A stretch of DNA of 64,000 nucleotides from JAOXRU01 sp965247735 (GCA_965247735.1 CBDFHN010000002.1:4340001-4404000), one strand, 5' to 3'. Numbered from the stretch's first letter, positions 8,346 through 17,120 are shown. Program-made: numbers and translations. Notes: generated by a model from the letters alone, not told the origin.

Positions 8346-8794
8346 GCATTTGTGTGGTTGGTATGACCTAACATGAAGGTCGTGTTGACTATGATTGGGT
8401 AAAAATTTTATGGGCTAATTACTTTGGGTTTTGAGAAGGTGCTCTTGTGTTTATCAAAGCTTCTTTTGAAATGATCAAAACTATATGTTTTAAAATAAGG
8501 TTTTAGCATACTAAAATCAGTATAAATAAAAGAGTCAGAAATAAGCTTATTTATATATCTTTAATAAAAATTATAGAGTTTGTTTACAGACTTCAGATGT
8601 GTGTAATTTGAGAAGCTTGCAAATGAATATTATTGAAGAATTGACTAAAAAATACAACGGGAAATATTCGGAGGATTTAACTGAAAGTATAAATAGTCCA
8701 ATAGGGAAATATGTTTATTAGCCAAAAAGAAGTTCTTTTGATGTAGAAACCATTGTGCAATCCCCTAAAAGAATATTCGAATAAAATAAACCCA
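8346..8794. other. Gene-poor stretch with a short ORF remnant
   Basis: No complete gene. A 32-codon ORF at 8623-8721 (+), starting MNIIEELTKKYNGKYSEDLT, is protein-like in composition and may be the left-over start of a lost gene. No R-type repeat could be seen here, unlike the other module boundaries to the left. Confidence 0.4.
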
Positions 8795-9607
8795 ATGAAC
8801 TACCAAACATTTGAACCGAGCGAAAATTTAAGCAGATTTGTCAAATGCTATTGGACATTGGAAAGCCCAGAAGAGAAAAATCCTCAAAAGCAAACGATAG
8901 TTCCAGACGGCTGTATAGAGATGATTTTCCATTATCGAGATTTATACAAACAATATCAAGAAGGAAATAGCATTATCCAACCGCGATGCTTTGTGATTGG
9001 ACAACTGACCCGACCACTTGAAATAGAACCAATAGGAGAAACAGGTATTTTTTCAGTTCGTTTGCATCCAGATGGATTTTTGCCTTTTTCAACTATTCCG
9101 ATAAAAGAATTGGAAAACACAAGCGTCTCGCTAGAAAATTTGTTTGGAAAAGAGGGACAAGAAATTGAACAATCTATTTTAAAAGCCAGTTCAACTTCGG
9201 AAAGAATAAAACATATAGAAACATTTTTATTAAACCGACTTGCAAATACCGAAACCGTTGACCGAATTGTGAAATCAACAGTTGAAACCATTTTGACAGT
9301 TAACGGACAGCTTTCCATTAACGAAATTTCCAAACAAACGAACATCAATCGTAGAAAGTTAGAACGCAAATTTTCATTAACCATTGGGTTAAGCCCAAAG
9401 CAACTTTCAAAAACCATAAGATTACAAGCCACTCTTAAAATGTTGCTAAACAAAAAGTTTACAAGCCTTACCGCTTTGGCCTACGAAAGTGAATATTATG
9501 ACCAAGCTCACTTTATTAAAGATTTCAAAGAATTCACTGGATTTACACCAAAAGAATTTTACGGGGAGAGCTTAAAAATGTCTTCGCATTTTTACGGAAC
9601 GGATTAG
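8795..9607 (+). CDS. AraC-family regulator of the DUF6597-like type (paralogue of 4909-5724)
   Basis: 270 aa from ATG 8795 (MNYQTFEPSENLSRFVKCYW), the start that matches its paralogue; an in-frame ATG 14 codons upstream gives an unmatched extension. It shares IVPDGCIEM, SVRLHPDGFLPF, the HTH IGLSPKQLSKTIRLQATLKM and YYDQAHFIKDFKEFTGF. It is followed by a VOC gene as in the first module. The coding sequence has more G+C than its neighbours, which hints at a different donor or age (impression only). Confidence 0.9.
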   Translation: MNYQTFEPSENLSRFVKCYWTLESPEEKNPQKQTIVPDGCIEMIFHYRDLYKQYQEGNSIIQPRCFVIGQLTRPLEIEPIGETGIFSVRLHPDGFLPFSTIPIKELENTSVSLENLFGKEGQEIEQSILKASSTSERIKHIETFLLNRLANTETVDRIVKSTVETILTVNGQLSINEISKQTNINRRKLERKFSLTIGLSPKQLSKTIRLQATLKMLLNKKFTSLTALAYESEYYDQAHFIKDFKEFTGFTPKEFYGESLKMSSHFYGTD

Positions 9608-9610
9608 CGT

Positions 9611-9627
9611 TGTCGCATTTTTACAAT
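9611..9627 (+). promoter_or_regulatory. Conserved 17-bp motif between AraC and VOC genes, copy 2
   Basis: TGTCGCATTTTTACAAT, identical to 5731-5747 and at the same place, a few bases after the AraC stop and ~55 bp before the VOC start. Candidate operator of the AraC-VOC modules. Confidence 0.5.
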
Positions 9628-9680
9628 TATGTATCTAAAACACATTGCAACTTTGCCAACTAACGTAAAATAATTTAGAT

Positions 9681-10049
9681 ATGAATAATTTAATCAACTG
9701 GTTTGAAATTCCCGTAACGGATTTTAGCAGAGCGGTATCTTTTTACAAAGGCATTCTTGGTTTGGAAATTATAGAAACTGAAATGTTTGGAACAAAAATG
9801 GGCTTCTTCCCGACCGACGGAACAAACGTATCGGGAGCTATAGTTGAGGGAGAAGGTTACAAACCCTCAACAGACGGAGTAATCACCTATCTGAACGGTG
9901 GAAAGGACTTGCAAAATGTATTGGACAAGGTTGAAAACAATAACGGAAAAATAATTGTACCCAAAACCCAAATTAATCCTGAAATGGGATATTTCGGAAT
10001 GTTCATCGATACCGAAGGAAACAAAATGGCAGTACATTCAATAAATTAA
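9681..10049 (+). CDS. VOC (glyoxalase-like) family protein
   Basis: 122 aa, a single cytosolic VOC domain: NWFEIPVTDFSRAVSFYKGI at the start, EGEGYKPSTDGVITYLNGG in the middle and GYFGMFIDTEGNKMAVHS at the end. It is clearly paralogous to the lipoprotein VOC at 5799-6293 but lacks a leader. It is 4 bp ahead of the DUF6265 gene, so the two are probably co-transcribed. No specific substrate can be deduced. Confidence 0.9.
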   Translation: MNNLINWFEIPVTDFSRAVSFYKGILGLEIIETEMFGTKMGFFPTDGTNVSGAIVEGEGYKPSTDGVITYLNGGKDLQNVLDKVENNNGKIIVPKTQINPEMGYFGMFIDTEGNKMAVHSIN

Positions 10050-10053
10050 AACT

Positions 10054-10533
10054 ATGAAAACAGCAGCAAAATTATTTTATGCGACTATTGGTTTTATTGT
10101 TCTAATTGCTTGGACATCAAAACAAACAAGCGATATTAAAAATGCAGAGTGGCTTATTGGGACATGGGAAAATAAAACCCCGAAAGGAAGTATTTACGAA
10201 ACCTGGAGTAAAGCAAGTGACAATGAGTTTTTGGGAAAAAGTTATATCGTAAAAGATAAAAACACGATTGTTTTTGAAAACATTAGATTAGTTCAGGAGC
10301 AAAACGGATTATTTTATATTCCAACGGTTAATAACCAAAATGACGCTTTACCGATTCGTTTTACTGTTAAAACAATTTCAGAAACACAATTGGTATTTGA
10401 GAATCCGCAACACGACTTTCCGCAAATAATATCTTACACAAAAATTGCTACGGACTCTTTACTAGCCAAAATTTCGGGAACGAAAAATGGAAAGGAATAC
10501 AAACGAACATTTCCAATGAAACGACTGAAGTAA
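10054..10533 (+). CDS. DUF6265-like protein, exported
   Basis: 159 aa. A hydrophobic N-terminal segment (residues ~5-20) suggests a signal peptide or anchor. The mature part shows AEWLIGTWENKTPKGSIYETW and VFENPQHDFPQIISY, which match the small beta-barrel-like DUF6265 family found in Bacteroidota. The function is unknown. It follows the VOC gene by 4 bp and ends in a hairpin terminator, closing the AraC-VOC-DUF6265 module. Confidence 0.8.
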   Translation: MKTAAKLFYATIGFIVLIAWTSKQTSDIKNAEWLIGTWENKTPKGSIYETWSKASDNEFLGKSYIVKDKNTIVFENIRLVQEQNGLFYIPTVNNQNDALPIRFTVKTISETQLVFENPQHDFPQIISYTKIATDSLLAKISGTKNGKEYKRTFPMKRLK

Positions 10534-10565
10534 AAAGGGTGATTACATAGCATTGTAAAAAAAAA

Positions 10566-10610
10566 ACAGCAGAAAAGAGCTAAATATAAAGTTTAATTCT
10601 TTTCTGTTGT
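10566..10610 (+). terminator. Hairpin terminator after the DUF6265 gene
   Basis: Stem ACAGCAGAAAAGA / TCTTTTCTGTTGT (13 bp with one G-T pair), ~19-nt loop, followed by CTTTGTTT. The T-tract is imperfect. Confidence 0.55.
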
Positions 10611-10903
10611 CTTTGTTTAATCCGAAAAATTGCACATATAAAAAGAAGTGAAAATTAGAATGGAATAAAAATAGGAAGTATTATAAATTAGTATAATGAA
10701 ATAATCGATGGTTATTCACTTTCTATAGGATAAGATTAATTGCTAATACAAACCTATTTATGAGAATGCTCATGGATTTTCTAACCCGTTTATTTTTGCT
10801 AAATTAGGTGCATAAATAGTACAAAAATCTTAGCAAACAATTAAAAGAAACATTCTTGTAACATTAATATTTGTTAAGAGACCTATAGGAAAACACTCAA
10901 CCA
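10611..10903. other. Noncoding stretch upstream of the serine hydrolase
   Basis: About 290 bp with no ORF of note and no R-type repeat. It presumably holds the promoter of the broken serine-hydrolase gene; no clear TTG/TAnnTTTG pair was found. Confidence 0.4.
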
Positions 10904-11956
10904 ATGAAAATAATTAGTAATCTATTAGTTTTAATATTAACCATGCAATTTGCTTTTGGACAATCACGAGCAAATAAAATTGATTCAATTAGTAAGGCAA
11001 TTCATCGTAAAAACCCCAAAGTAGCAATCAGTATAGGATTTATTGATAATGGAAAAGAATACTTCTTTAATTACGGAAAAGTTAGCAGAGAAAGTGATTT
11101 TGAGGTAGACGAAAACACGATTTACGAAATTGGTTCAGTCACAAAGTTATTAACAGCCAATCTATTGGCACAAGCCCAGGACGAGGGTAAATTAAAAATT
11201 GATGATTTTATTGATAACTATCTGCCGAGTGAATACATTTTATCCAAAGAAATTAAAGAACTTAAAATTTCTGATTTAGCTTCCCATCAGTCTGGATTAC
11301 CAGATTTTGATTTTAAAAAACTTATGGAACTAAATCCTAAACAACCATTGGATATAACCAAAGAAACAATTCATTCTATAATCAACGATAGTACATCATT
11401 ATTAAATTAGGGAAGTTATCGATATTCAAACATTAGTTATGTTTTAATAGGTGTGATATTAGAAAATATCTATAAAAAGAATTTTGACACCTTGGTAAAG
11501 GAAAAAATACTTATTCCCAACCAAATGAAACATAGTTTAACAACGGATTTCAATATAAAAAATAAAGTTACAGGATACGACATAAATGGAGTAGAGCAAG
11601 AATATTTTGATTGGAACTCTTTGTCCGCACCCGCAGGTTTGCTGAAGTCCAACACTTCGGATATAACGAAATTACTAAAATCGCTTTTATCAAATGTGGG
11701 GCAAGTTTCAAAAGCAACTGCAATAACCGAAAGAACTTTTTATAAAAACACCCAAAGAGAGGTTGGTCTTGGCCAACAAATAGAAAGAAATGGAGCTGAT
11801 ACTTTCTTTTATAAAACTGGAGATACATTTTCATGCTCTTCAATTATTGCTTATGATAAGAAATCTGATTGGGGAATTATTATTTTGATAAACCAACACA
11901 ATTCTGATTTAATACGAGATTTGATAAATACAAATTATAAAGAAGTATTGCGATAA
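10904..11956 (+). pseudogene. Serine hydrolase (class C beta-lactamase-like), broken by one in-frame TAG
   Basis: Both halves lie in one frame, separated only by a TAG at 11408-11410. Read through, it is ~350 aa with a signal peptide (MKIISNLLVLILTMQFAFGQ) and all three motifs of the penicillin-binding/beta-lactamase-like serine hydrolases: SxxK (IGSVTKLL) in the first half, YxN (YRYSNISYVL) right after the stop, and KTG (FFYKTGDTF) near the end. The family includes peptidases and esterases as well as beta-lactamases. A GTG at 11453 could restart the second half, but that piece lacks the catalytic Ser. The frame is otherwise intact, so the stop is recent, or a sequencing error. Confidence 0.85.
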
Positions 11957-12062
11957 AAATTGCTTGCTAGTAATGTATCATATGCAAAGTGGGAGTGATG
12001 TACTATATAGGCAATGTTTTATTTTTTAATGGTTTATTTTACATTTGCAATCTAAATGTTGA
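11957..12062 (+). repeat. Possible degenerate R-type repeat
   Basis: The sequence behind the broken hydrolase (ATTGCTTGCTAGTAATGTATCATATGCAAAG ... GTACTATATAGGCAATGTTTTA in pieces) resembles the first ~60 bp of R4 with many changes and lacks the promoter-like 3' part. It may be a decayed fifth copy; chance similarity is possible. Confidence 0.25.
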
Positions 12063-12109
12063 TATTGAATACTGTTGTAAATTATTTATTAGCACAATAG
12101 ATTTATGGA

Positions 12110-12379
12110 TTAATTTTTAAGAACGGACTTTCTGTGTGCTAGTCCCCATTCTACCATTGCATCTAAAACTCCTAGAATTGTTTTTCCAGAATCTGTAAGC
12201 TCATATTCAATCAGAACAGGTTTGCAATCGTATACTTTTCTAGTTACAAAACTGTTTATTTCTAATTCTTTCAATTCTTTAGAAAGCATTCTTGGGGTTA
12301 TTTTATCAATGCTATTCTGAATATCTTTAAAACGTTTGTCACCATATAAAAGAGACGCTATAATATTAATTGCTTGTAT
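12110..12379 (-). pseudogene. HxlR-family regulator, N-terminally truncated remnant
   Basis: The - strand reads ~88 codons typical of the HxlR winged helix: LLYGDKRFKDIQNSI, then TPRMLSKELKELE, then PVLIEYELTDSGKTIL and VEWGLAH, ending in TAA at 12110-12112. The usual N-terminus (Cys, first helix and most of the GKW segment) is missing; a stop lies just upstream in frame and no start fits. It is one of few - strand traces in the array and suggests an older insertion or deletion. Confidence 0.8.
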
Positions 12380-12657
12380 TTACTAAATTAGGTATTGAAA
12401 TACGTAGCGAAATCATATGCAAACATGTTAGCATATATTAAAAAAATAAACAGAGAACGATCAATTAAGTACTTTAAAGATGCAATGGAGATTTACTTAT
12501 TATCTTAATAAAGCAATGCAATATTTTTTAACCACTCTTGCTTTGAGATTAAACTACTATAGATAAATTTATTCTGCCTATTTACATATCTTTAGCTAAA
12601 AAAATGTGAGGTTCATGGATATGGATATGTGCAAGTGGTCAAGATAAAATAAACAAG
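12380..12657. other. Noncoding stretch with a short ORF remnant
   Basis: A 27-codon ORF at 12425-12508 (+; MLAYIKKINRERSIKYFKDA) looks like a leftover C-terminal piece of a protein. The rest probably holds the promoter of the AraC gene: TATCTTTA near 12587 resembles a -7 box. Confidence 0.3.
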
Positions 12658-13560
12658 ATGAAAAGAGCTTTCGAGAATGGAATAATAACAAATCAAAATT
12701 GGGATTTAGGTAAGATTTCTATTTCTCATAATGTTATTGATTATAATTCTTTCGGAAGTCAGATTTCAAAAAACGAAGCTGAATTTGTGAAGCTTCATTT
12801 TGGACTTAGCGGTAATTATGATTTTAACTATAAACAATTAAATTCTTCATTTCAATTGCAGGGACAGCATAACAATATAATCTATTCAAATGGCCTTGAA
12901 ATGGAAGTTTTTAATAAGAGTAAACGAATTGAAACGTTTGGAGTAAACTTTACAACTGAATTTTTTATCAATATTGCAGAGAATGGAAATACTCCTCTAA
13001 AGAAACTTGCAGAAAAGGTTATCAATAAAAAGAATGCAATTTTATCACATGAATGGAGGCCAAATAATTTTAAAATACAACAGGTAATAAACGAAATTCT
13101 ATTTTGTAAATATACAGATGAACTAAAAGACTTGTTTCTTCTTTCAAAAAGTATAGAATTACTTGTATTACAAGCAGAGCTTTACGAAATAGAAGCAGAT
13201 AAATTTATAAAATCAGAAACTGATAAAAAGAAATTATTTGAAGCAAAAGAAATTCTTAATATTAGAATGGAAAACCCACCAACAATTAGCGAATTGTCAA
13301 AACTTGTAAATCTTAATGAATACAAACTAAAGAAAGGATTTAAAGAGCTTTTTGATGTAACAATTTTTGGCTATATCCATAAAAGCAGAATGAGTTTTGC
13401 AAAAACGTTATTATTGGGTTCTGATATATCTGCCAAAGAAATTGCATATAAAACGGGTTACAGTTCACCACAACATTTTTCAAAAGCATTTAAAACGGAA
13501 TTTGGAGCTTCACCAAATAGTATTAGAAAGAATCCTGATTGTACAACTAATAAAAATTGA
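12658..13560 (+). CDS. AraC-family transcriptional regulator (PchR-like layout)
   Basis: 300 aa. A ~190-residue sensor part (KLHFGLSGNYDFNYKQLNS ... SHEWRPNNFKIQQVINEILF) is followed by the double HTH: PPTISELSKLVNLNEYKLKK and AKEIAYKTGYSSPQHFSKAF, ending in FGASPNSIRKN. The layout resembles the PchR-type regulators of Bacteroidota. An SRPBCC gene follows 39 bp later in the same direction, so the two form a regulator-target pair by position (inference). Confidence 0.9.
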   Translation: MKRAFENGIITNQNWDLGKISISHNVIDYNSFGSQISKNEAEFVKLHFGLSGNYDFNYKQLNSSFQLQGQHNNIIYSNGLEMEVFNKSKRIETFGVNFTTEFFINIAENGNTPLKKLAEKVINKKNAILSHEWRPNNFKIQQVINEILFCKYTDELKDLFLLSKSIELLVLQAELYEIEADKFIKSETDKKKLFEAKEILNIRMENPPTISELSKLVNLNEYKLKKGFKELFDVTIFGYIHKSRMSFAKTLLLGSDISAKEIAYKTGYSSPQHFSKAFKTEFGASPNSIRKNPDCTTNKN

Positions 13561-13599
13561 AATGCATCAAGTTTGTTTTAAATTAAAAATACAAAAAAG

Positions 13600-14064
13600 A
13601 TGAACAAAGCAATAATTATTGAAGAAGAAGTAGATTTTAACTTTTCTAATGAACAAGTTTGGGACTTATTGACTAATCCAGAAATAACGAAACATTATAT
13701 GTATGGTTGTGAGGTACTGTCTGAATGGAAAGTTGGTAGTCCAATTATTTGGAAAGGAATAACAGAAGATGGAGCAGGAGTTATTTATGTTAAGGGAGTA
13801 ATACTTGAAATTGAAAAGAAAAAGAAAGTAACCTTTACTATGTTTGATCCAAATAAAGGAATGAAAGATAAATTGGAAAACTATGTTAATTTAACTTATG
13901 AACTGCAAAAGGTGAAAAACGGAACAAAACTTATTTTGACACAAGGAGATTTTTCAAAAGTAGAAAATGGAAAGGACAGATATGAAGAAGCATGGAAAGG
14001 ATGGAAAATGGTATTGCCAATAATGAAAAAAGTAATATCTGAATTAAAAAATAAAAAAGATTAG
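13600..14064 (+). CDS. SRPBCC (AHSA1/START-like) family protein
   Basis: 154 aa, a single SRPBCC domain: DFNFSNEQVWDLLTNPEITK, VLSEWKVGSPIIWKG and the closing LILTQGDFSKVENGKDRYEEAWKGW. It has no signal peptide. The fold binds hydrophobic ligands or acts as a co-chaperone; the exact role is not evident. It is probably co-transcribed with the AraC gene in front. Confidence 0.88.
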   Translation: MNKAIIIEEEVDFNFSNEQVWDLLTNPEITKHYMYGCEVLSEWKVGSPIIWKGITEDGAGVIYVKGVILEIEKKKKVTFTMFDPNKGMKDKLENYVNLTYELQKVKNGTKLILTQGDFSKVENGKDRYEEAWKGWKMVLPIMKKVISELKNKKD

Positions 14065-14305
14065 ATAGTAATTAAGAACTCTACAAGCTACTTGAACAAA
14101 CTATAGAAGATCAAATTGATACGCTATAAAGGTAATGTTTGTTTTGGAGGTCAAATACATGGTAGTTAGGTTTTTATGGATGATACTAGTAGTTGAATGA
14201 AATAGCTTAAAACTTAGTTTTGGTTGTCGTTATAAGAAACGTTTATAAAGATGTTGTCTATAATAAGCTTTTTGCTTTATACTGAAAACTGATACTTTGA
14301 AAAGA

Positions 14306-15034
14306 ATGACTCATATCAATAAAACAGATACTAAACGTATAACTAAAAAAATGTTTATGAATAAGAAGTATAATATAGCGAAAAGAATAAAGAAGCCTTG
14401 GCCAACTAAAGATGCAATGGAGCAGGTTTATAAACTGAAACTGTGGGGTAGTGATAGCTCTGGTTTTTATTCAGGAGAAGGATCTCATCATCCTGAAATG
14501 GTAAATCCATATATTGCTGTTTTAACTTCGTTCCTTTCTTCTTTTAAAAAACCTCTTGTGGTCTTCGATTTTGGTTGTGGAGATTTTAATGTTGGAAATC
14601 AATTGGTAAAATACACAAAGAAGTATGTTGCAATAGATATAGTTACAGATCTTATAGCGTATAATAAAGAAAAATTTATAGCAGAAAATTTGGAATTTCA
14701 CTGCTTGGATATCGCTGTAGCTGATTTGCCCCCAGGAGATTGTGTTTTATTAAGACAAGTACTGCAACATTTATCTAATAATGAAGTACAACGTATTGTA
14801 GATAAAATAGCCAATTTTAAATATGTTATTTTAACAGAACACGTGCCAGAAGGTAATTTTGTACCTAATAAGGAGATTATTTCAGGACAAGGAATTAGAT
14901 TAAAAAAACAAAGTGGGATAGACTTATTGGCTCCACCATTTAATTTTAAGGTAATAGAAGAAAAGCAATTATTAGCTGTTACTTTAGATAATTGTAAAGG
15001 AGTGGTGCTAACTACGTTATATAAGGTTTTTTAA
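14306..15034 (+). CDS. Class I SAM-dependent methyltransferase
   Basis: About 242 aa. Motif I is VVFDFGCGDFNVGN, followed by YVAIDIVTDLIAYN (motif II), FHCLDIAVADLPPGD and VLLRQVLQHLSNNEVQRIVD. It resembles small Bacteroidota methyltransferases of unassigned substrate. The start is uncertain: TTG 14297, ATG 14306 and ATG 14351 are all in frame; the catalytic domain begins well after all of them. It is the last + strand gene of the accessory region and converges with the lipoprotein gene at 15071. Confidence 0.85.
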   Translation: MTHINKTDTKRITKKMFMNKKYNIAKRIKKPWPTKDAMEQVYKLKLWGSDSSGFYSGEGSHHPEMVNPYIAVLTSFLSSFKKPLVVFDFGCGDFNVGNQLVKYTKKYVAIDIVTDLIAYNKEKFIAENLEFHCLDIAVADLPPGDCVLLRQVLQHLSNNEVQRIVDKIANFKYVILTEHVPEGNFVPNKEIISGQGIRLKKQSGIDLLAPPFNFKVIEEKQLLAVTLDNCKGVVLTTLYKVF

Positions 15035-15070
15035 CAATAGATATTCACAAGAAGTTTAGTTATTAGGTCA

Positions 15071-15697
15071 CTAGATGTTAATCGTAATATAGGTAGATAG
15101 CACGCTGTCTTTTTCTTTAATGTACTGTCTTTCTTCAGCTCTTAAGGAGTTTTCATTGAGCCATCTCATTCCATAATATTTTTTTCCTATTTTCTTATTT
15201 TCTCTAAAGTCGTACAAAAAGTATTCTAAGCCTTTATCTGTCATTAAAATTGCCTTTCCGTTTTTAAAATAATCTTTTCCTTTTATTTTTTCTCCTTCTA
15301 GAGTGTAAATTATGGTTTTCCTTTTTCTTTCAGCCATAACAAAAGGTAATGTTATTAAATTACTTTCTTTGTTGTATCCTTTGGCTAAATACAATTTAAC
15401 AAAAAGAGCATTAGGTTTTATTATTGTTTCTCTATCTGAAGTTGCAAGACCGTATGTAAAAACATCTTTCTTTGTCCATTGTCCTCCTCCCCATCCAATT
15501 AGTAAAACTTTCTTCGTGTAGCGGTATTTCCGAATTTTTAAATAGTTCTTCTTATCAATTTTATTATAAGAATAGGGTATGTAACTATCACCTTGCTTAC
15601 TTAACAATGCATTCTGGGATCTGCAACCCGATAATGAAAGTAGCAGTATAAAAAAAACAACGAATGTTAGTACTATTTGTAATGATTTTAGGTTCAT
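15071..15697 (-). CDS. Hypothetical lipoprotein downstream of an ECF sigma factor
   Basis: 208 aa with a lipoprotein leader ending LSLSGC. The mature part is basic and beta-rich (KNYLKIRKYRYTKKVLLIGWGGGQW ...) with no domain I recognise. It starts 4 bp after the sigma gene stop on the same strand, so it is very likely co-transcribed with it. It lacks a transmembrane helix plus cytoplasmic domain, so it does not look like a classical anti-sigma factor. Confidence 0.75.
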   Translation of the reverse strand: MNLKSLQIVLTFVVFFILLLSLSGCRSQNALLSKQGDSYIPYSYNKIDKKNYLKIRKYRYTKKVLLIGWGGGQWTKKDVFTYGLATSDRETIIKPNALFVKLYLAKGYNKESNLITLPFVMAERKRKTIIYTLEGEKIKGKDYFKNGKAILMTDKGLEYFLYDFRENKKIGKKYYGMRWLNENSLRAEERQYIKEKDSVLSTYITINI

Positions 15698-15701
15698 TTT
15701 T

Positions 15702-16574
15702 TTAATTAAGATTAAATGTTTCTTTTACAATATTAGAAGAAAGCATTTTTTTGATAGACATTAATTTATCAGGGCTTTGTAAAAAAGGATGCTCTTGATA
15801 TAATTTCTGATATTCAGATAAAACTTGATCCTTATAAGCGTTTACTTTTTTATCAATTACTTTATTGATATTGGCAATGGTATTTTTCTGAAAATGTAAG
15901 TTTATGGGGTCAACAAATCCCATTTTTATAAATCCTGCCGTTTTTCTTGCACAACGGCAAGGGTTGTTTTTATTTACAAGACCACATTTATTGTCCATAA
16001 AATTATAGAGCTGTTTTTTTGCTCTATGTAGTTTAACTCTAAAGTTCTCTTTTGAAATCTCCATTATCTCACTACCAATGGTGTCAGTAAATTCAAATAG
16101 TTCTCCTATTATAAAAATCAATCGTTGTTCGCGATCTAGGCATAATAACATTCCTTTCATGCAACTAATTTTAGCTTCTTTTACTAAAAGCTTATCTTCA
16201 ACTTCATAAGAGTAGTTAGAAAGTGACTCGTTGGGCAATTGGTCAATTCCTTGTCCAAATTGTTCAAAAGTTAGCGAATTGGTTTCGTGTTTACCTCTTT
16301 TCATATTTAAAAAGTGATTTTTTACAATACGATATACCCAAGTTTTAAAACTACTTTTTTGTTTAAATGAATCTAATTTGGTAACAATTTTTATTAAAAC
16401 TTCCTGAGTTAAGTCTGCTGATTCATCTTTATCCCCAACAAAAGTAAAGGCAATATTATAAATCCAGTCTTGGTGTTTTTTAATAAGGTTTTCTAGCGCC
16501 ATTTTATTGCCCGCAAGAGATTGTTCTATTAGAGTAGCGTCAGAAGTTGTGATATCAAATATTATTTTTTCCAT
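15702..16574 (-). CDS. RNA polymerase ECF sigma factor with a Cys-rich C-terminal extension
   Basis: 290 aa. Region 2 lies at about residues 25-95 (DLTQEVLIKIVTKLDSFK, FKTWVYRIVKNHFLNMKRG) and region 4 at about 140-195 (REQRLIFIIGELFEFTDTIG, KENFRVKLHRAKKQLYNFM). About 95 further residues follow, opening with CGLVNKNNPCRCARKTAGF, a cluster of four Cys that could bind a metal or sense redox state. Typical ECF factors stop near 180-200 residues. It sits between a SnoaL-like protein and a lipoprotein gene on the same strand. Confidence 0.88.
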   Translation of the reverse strand: MEKIIFDITTSDATLIEQSLAGNKMALENLIKKHQDWIYNIAFTFVGDKDESADLTQEVLIKIVTKLDSFKQKSSFKTWVYRIVKNHFLNMKRGKHETNSLTFEQFGQGIDQLPNESLSNYSYEVEDKLLVKEAKISCMKGMLLCLDREQRLIFIIGELFEFTDTIGSEIMEISKENFRVKLHRAKKQLYNFMDNKCGLVNKNNPCRCARKTAGFIKMGFVDPINLHFQKNTIANINKVIDKKVNAYKDQVLSEYQKLYQEHPFLQSPDKLMSIKKMLSSNIVKETFNLN

Positions 16575-16634
16575 TTTATAGTTCTATAAGATACCATTTT
16601 GCCTTGATAAAGGCAAGATGGTATCAAAATTATC

Positions 16635-17120
16635 TTATTGATTCATTAAAAATTGACCGTGTGGATTATCTAATAGCATTAGCCACTTTCCATCTTCTTG
16701 TTTTCTTAAAACGGCAATAGATAATCCGTTTTGTTTTATTTCAGATCCGTCTGCTGCTTTAGCTGTCATTTTCCAAGGTGCAATATGAGTTGCAATATTT
16801 CCTGTAATAAATACTTCGTGTCCGCTATAGGTAAAAACGGGATTTGCCATAGCCATGCCTGTAAACATCTCTTTTAAAACATTGGAATCAGATACTGGTG
16901 ATTCTGGCTCAAAAACTACTACGGCATTTGGCTCATAACAAGCCATTACTTCGTTAATATTTTTGTTTTGAAAGGCTGCTGTCATTTTTTCAATTGTACT
17001 TAAGACATCTTGTTGTTCTACTGTCATTTTTTCTGTTTTAGTTGTTTGTGCATTAATAATAGTTGAGATGGCACCTAATAGTATGGCCATTAGTAATTTT
17101 GGATGCATTTTGTAAATCAT
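16635..17120 (-). CDS. SnoaL/NTF2-like (DUF4440-type) exported protein
   Basis: 161 aa from ATG 17120 (ATG 17108 is equally possible), with a signal peptide ending IINAQ. The mature part is a single NTF2-like cone: EKMTAAFQNKNINEVMACYE, AVVVFEPESPVS and THIAPWKMTAKAADGSEIKQ. Such proteins are ketosteroid-isomerase-fold binders or enzymes; the ligand is unknown. It is 60 bp ahead of the ECF sigma gene on the same strand and may be part of its regulon. Confidence 0.8.
   Translation of the reverse strand: MIYKMHPKLLMAILLGAISTIINAQTTKTEKMTVEQQDVLSTIEKMTAAFQNKNINEVMACYEPNAVVVFEPESPVSDSNVLKEMFTGMAMANPVFTYSGHEVFITGNIATHIAPWKMTAKAADGSEIKQNGLSIAVLRKQEDGKWLMLLDNPHGQFLMNQ

Noticed and set aside
11453..11956. 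Independent gene starting at GTG 11453
   Set aside because: It is the second half of the serine hydrolase in the same frame as the first half and lacks the catalytic Ser motif.
13397..13603. 68-codon ORF at the end of the AraC gene
   Set aside because: It is a frame shadow of the AraC HTH coding sequence.
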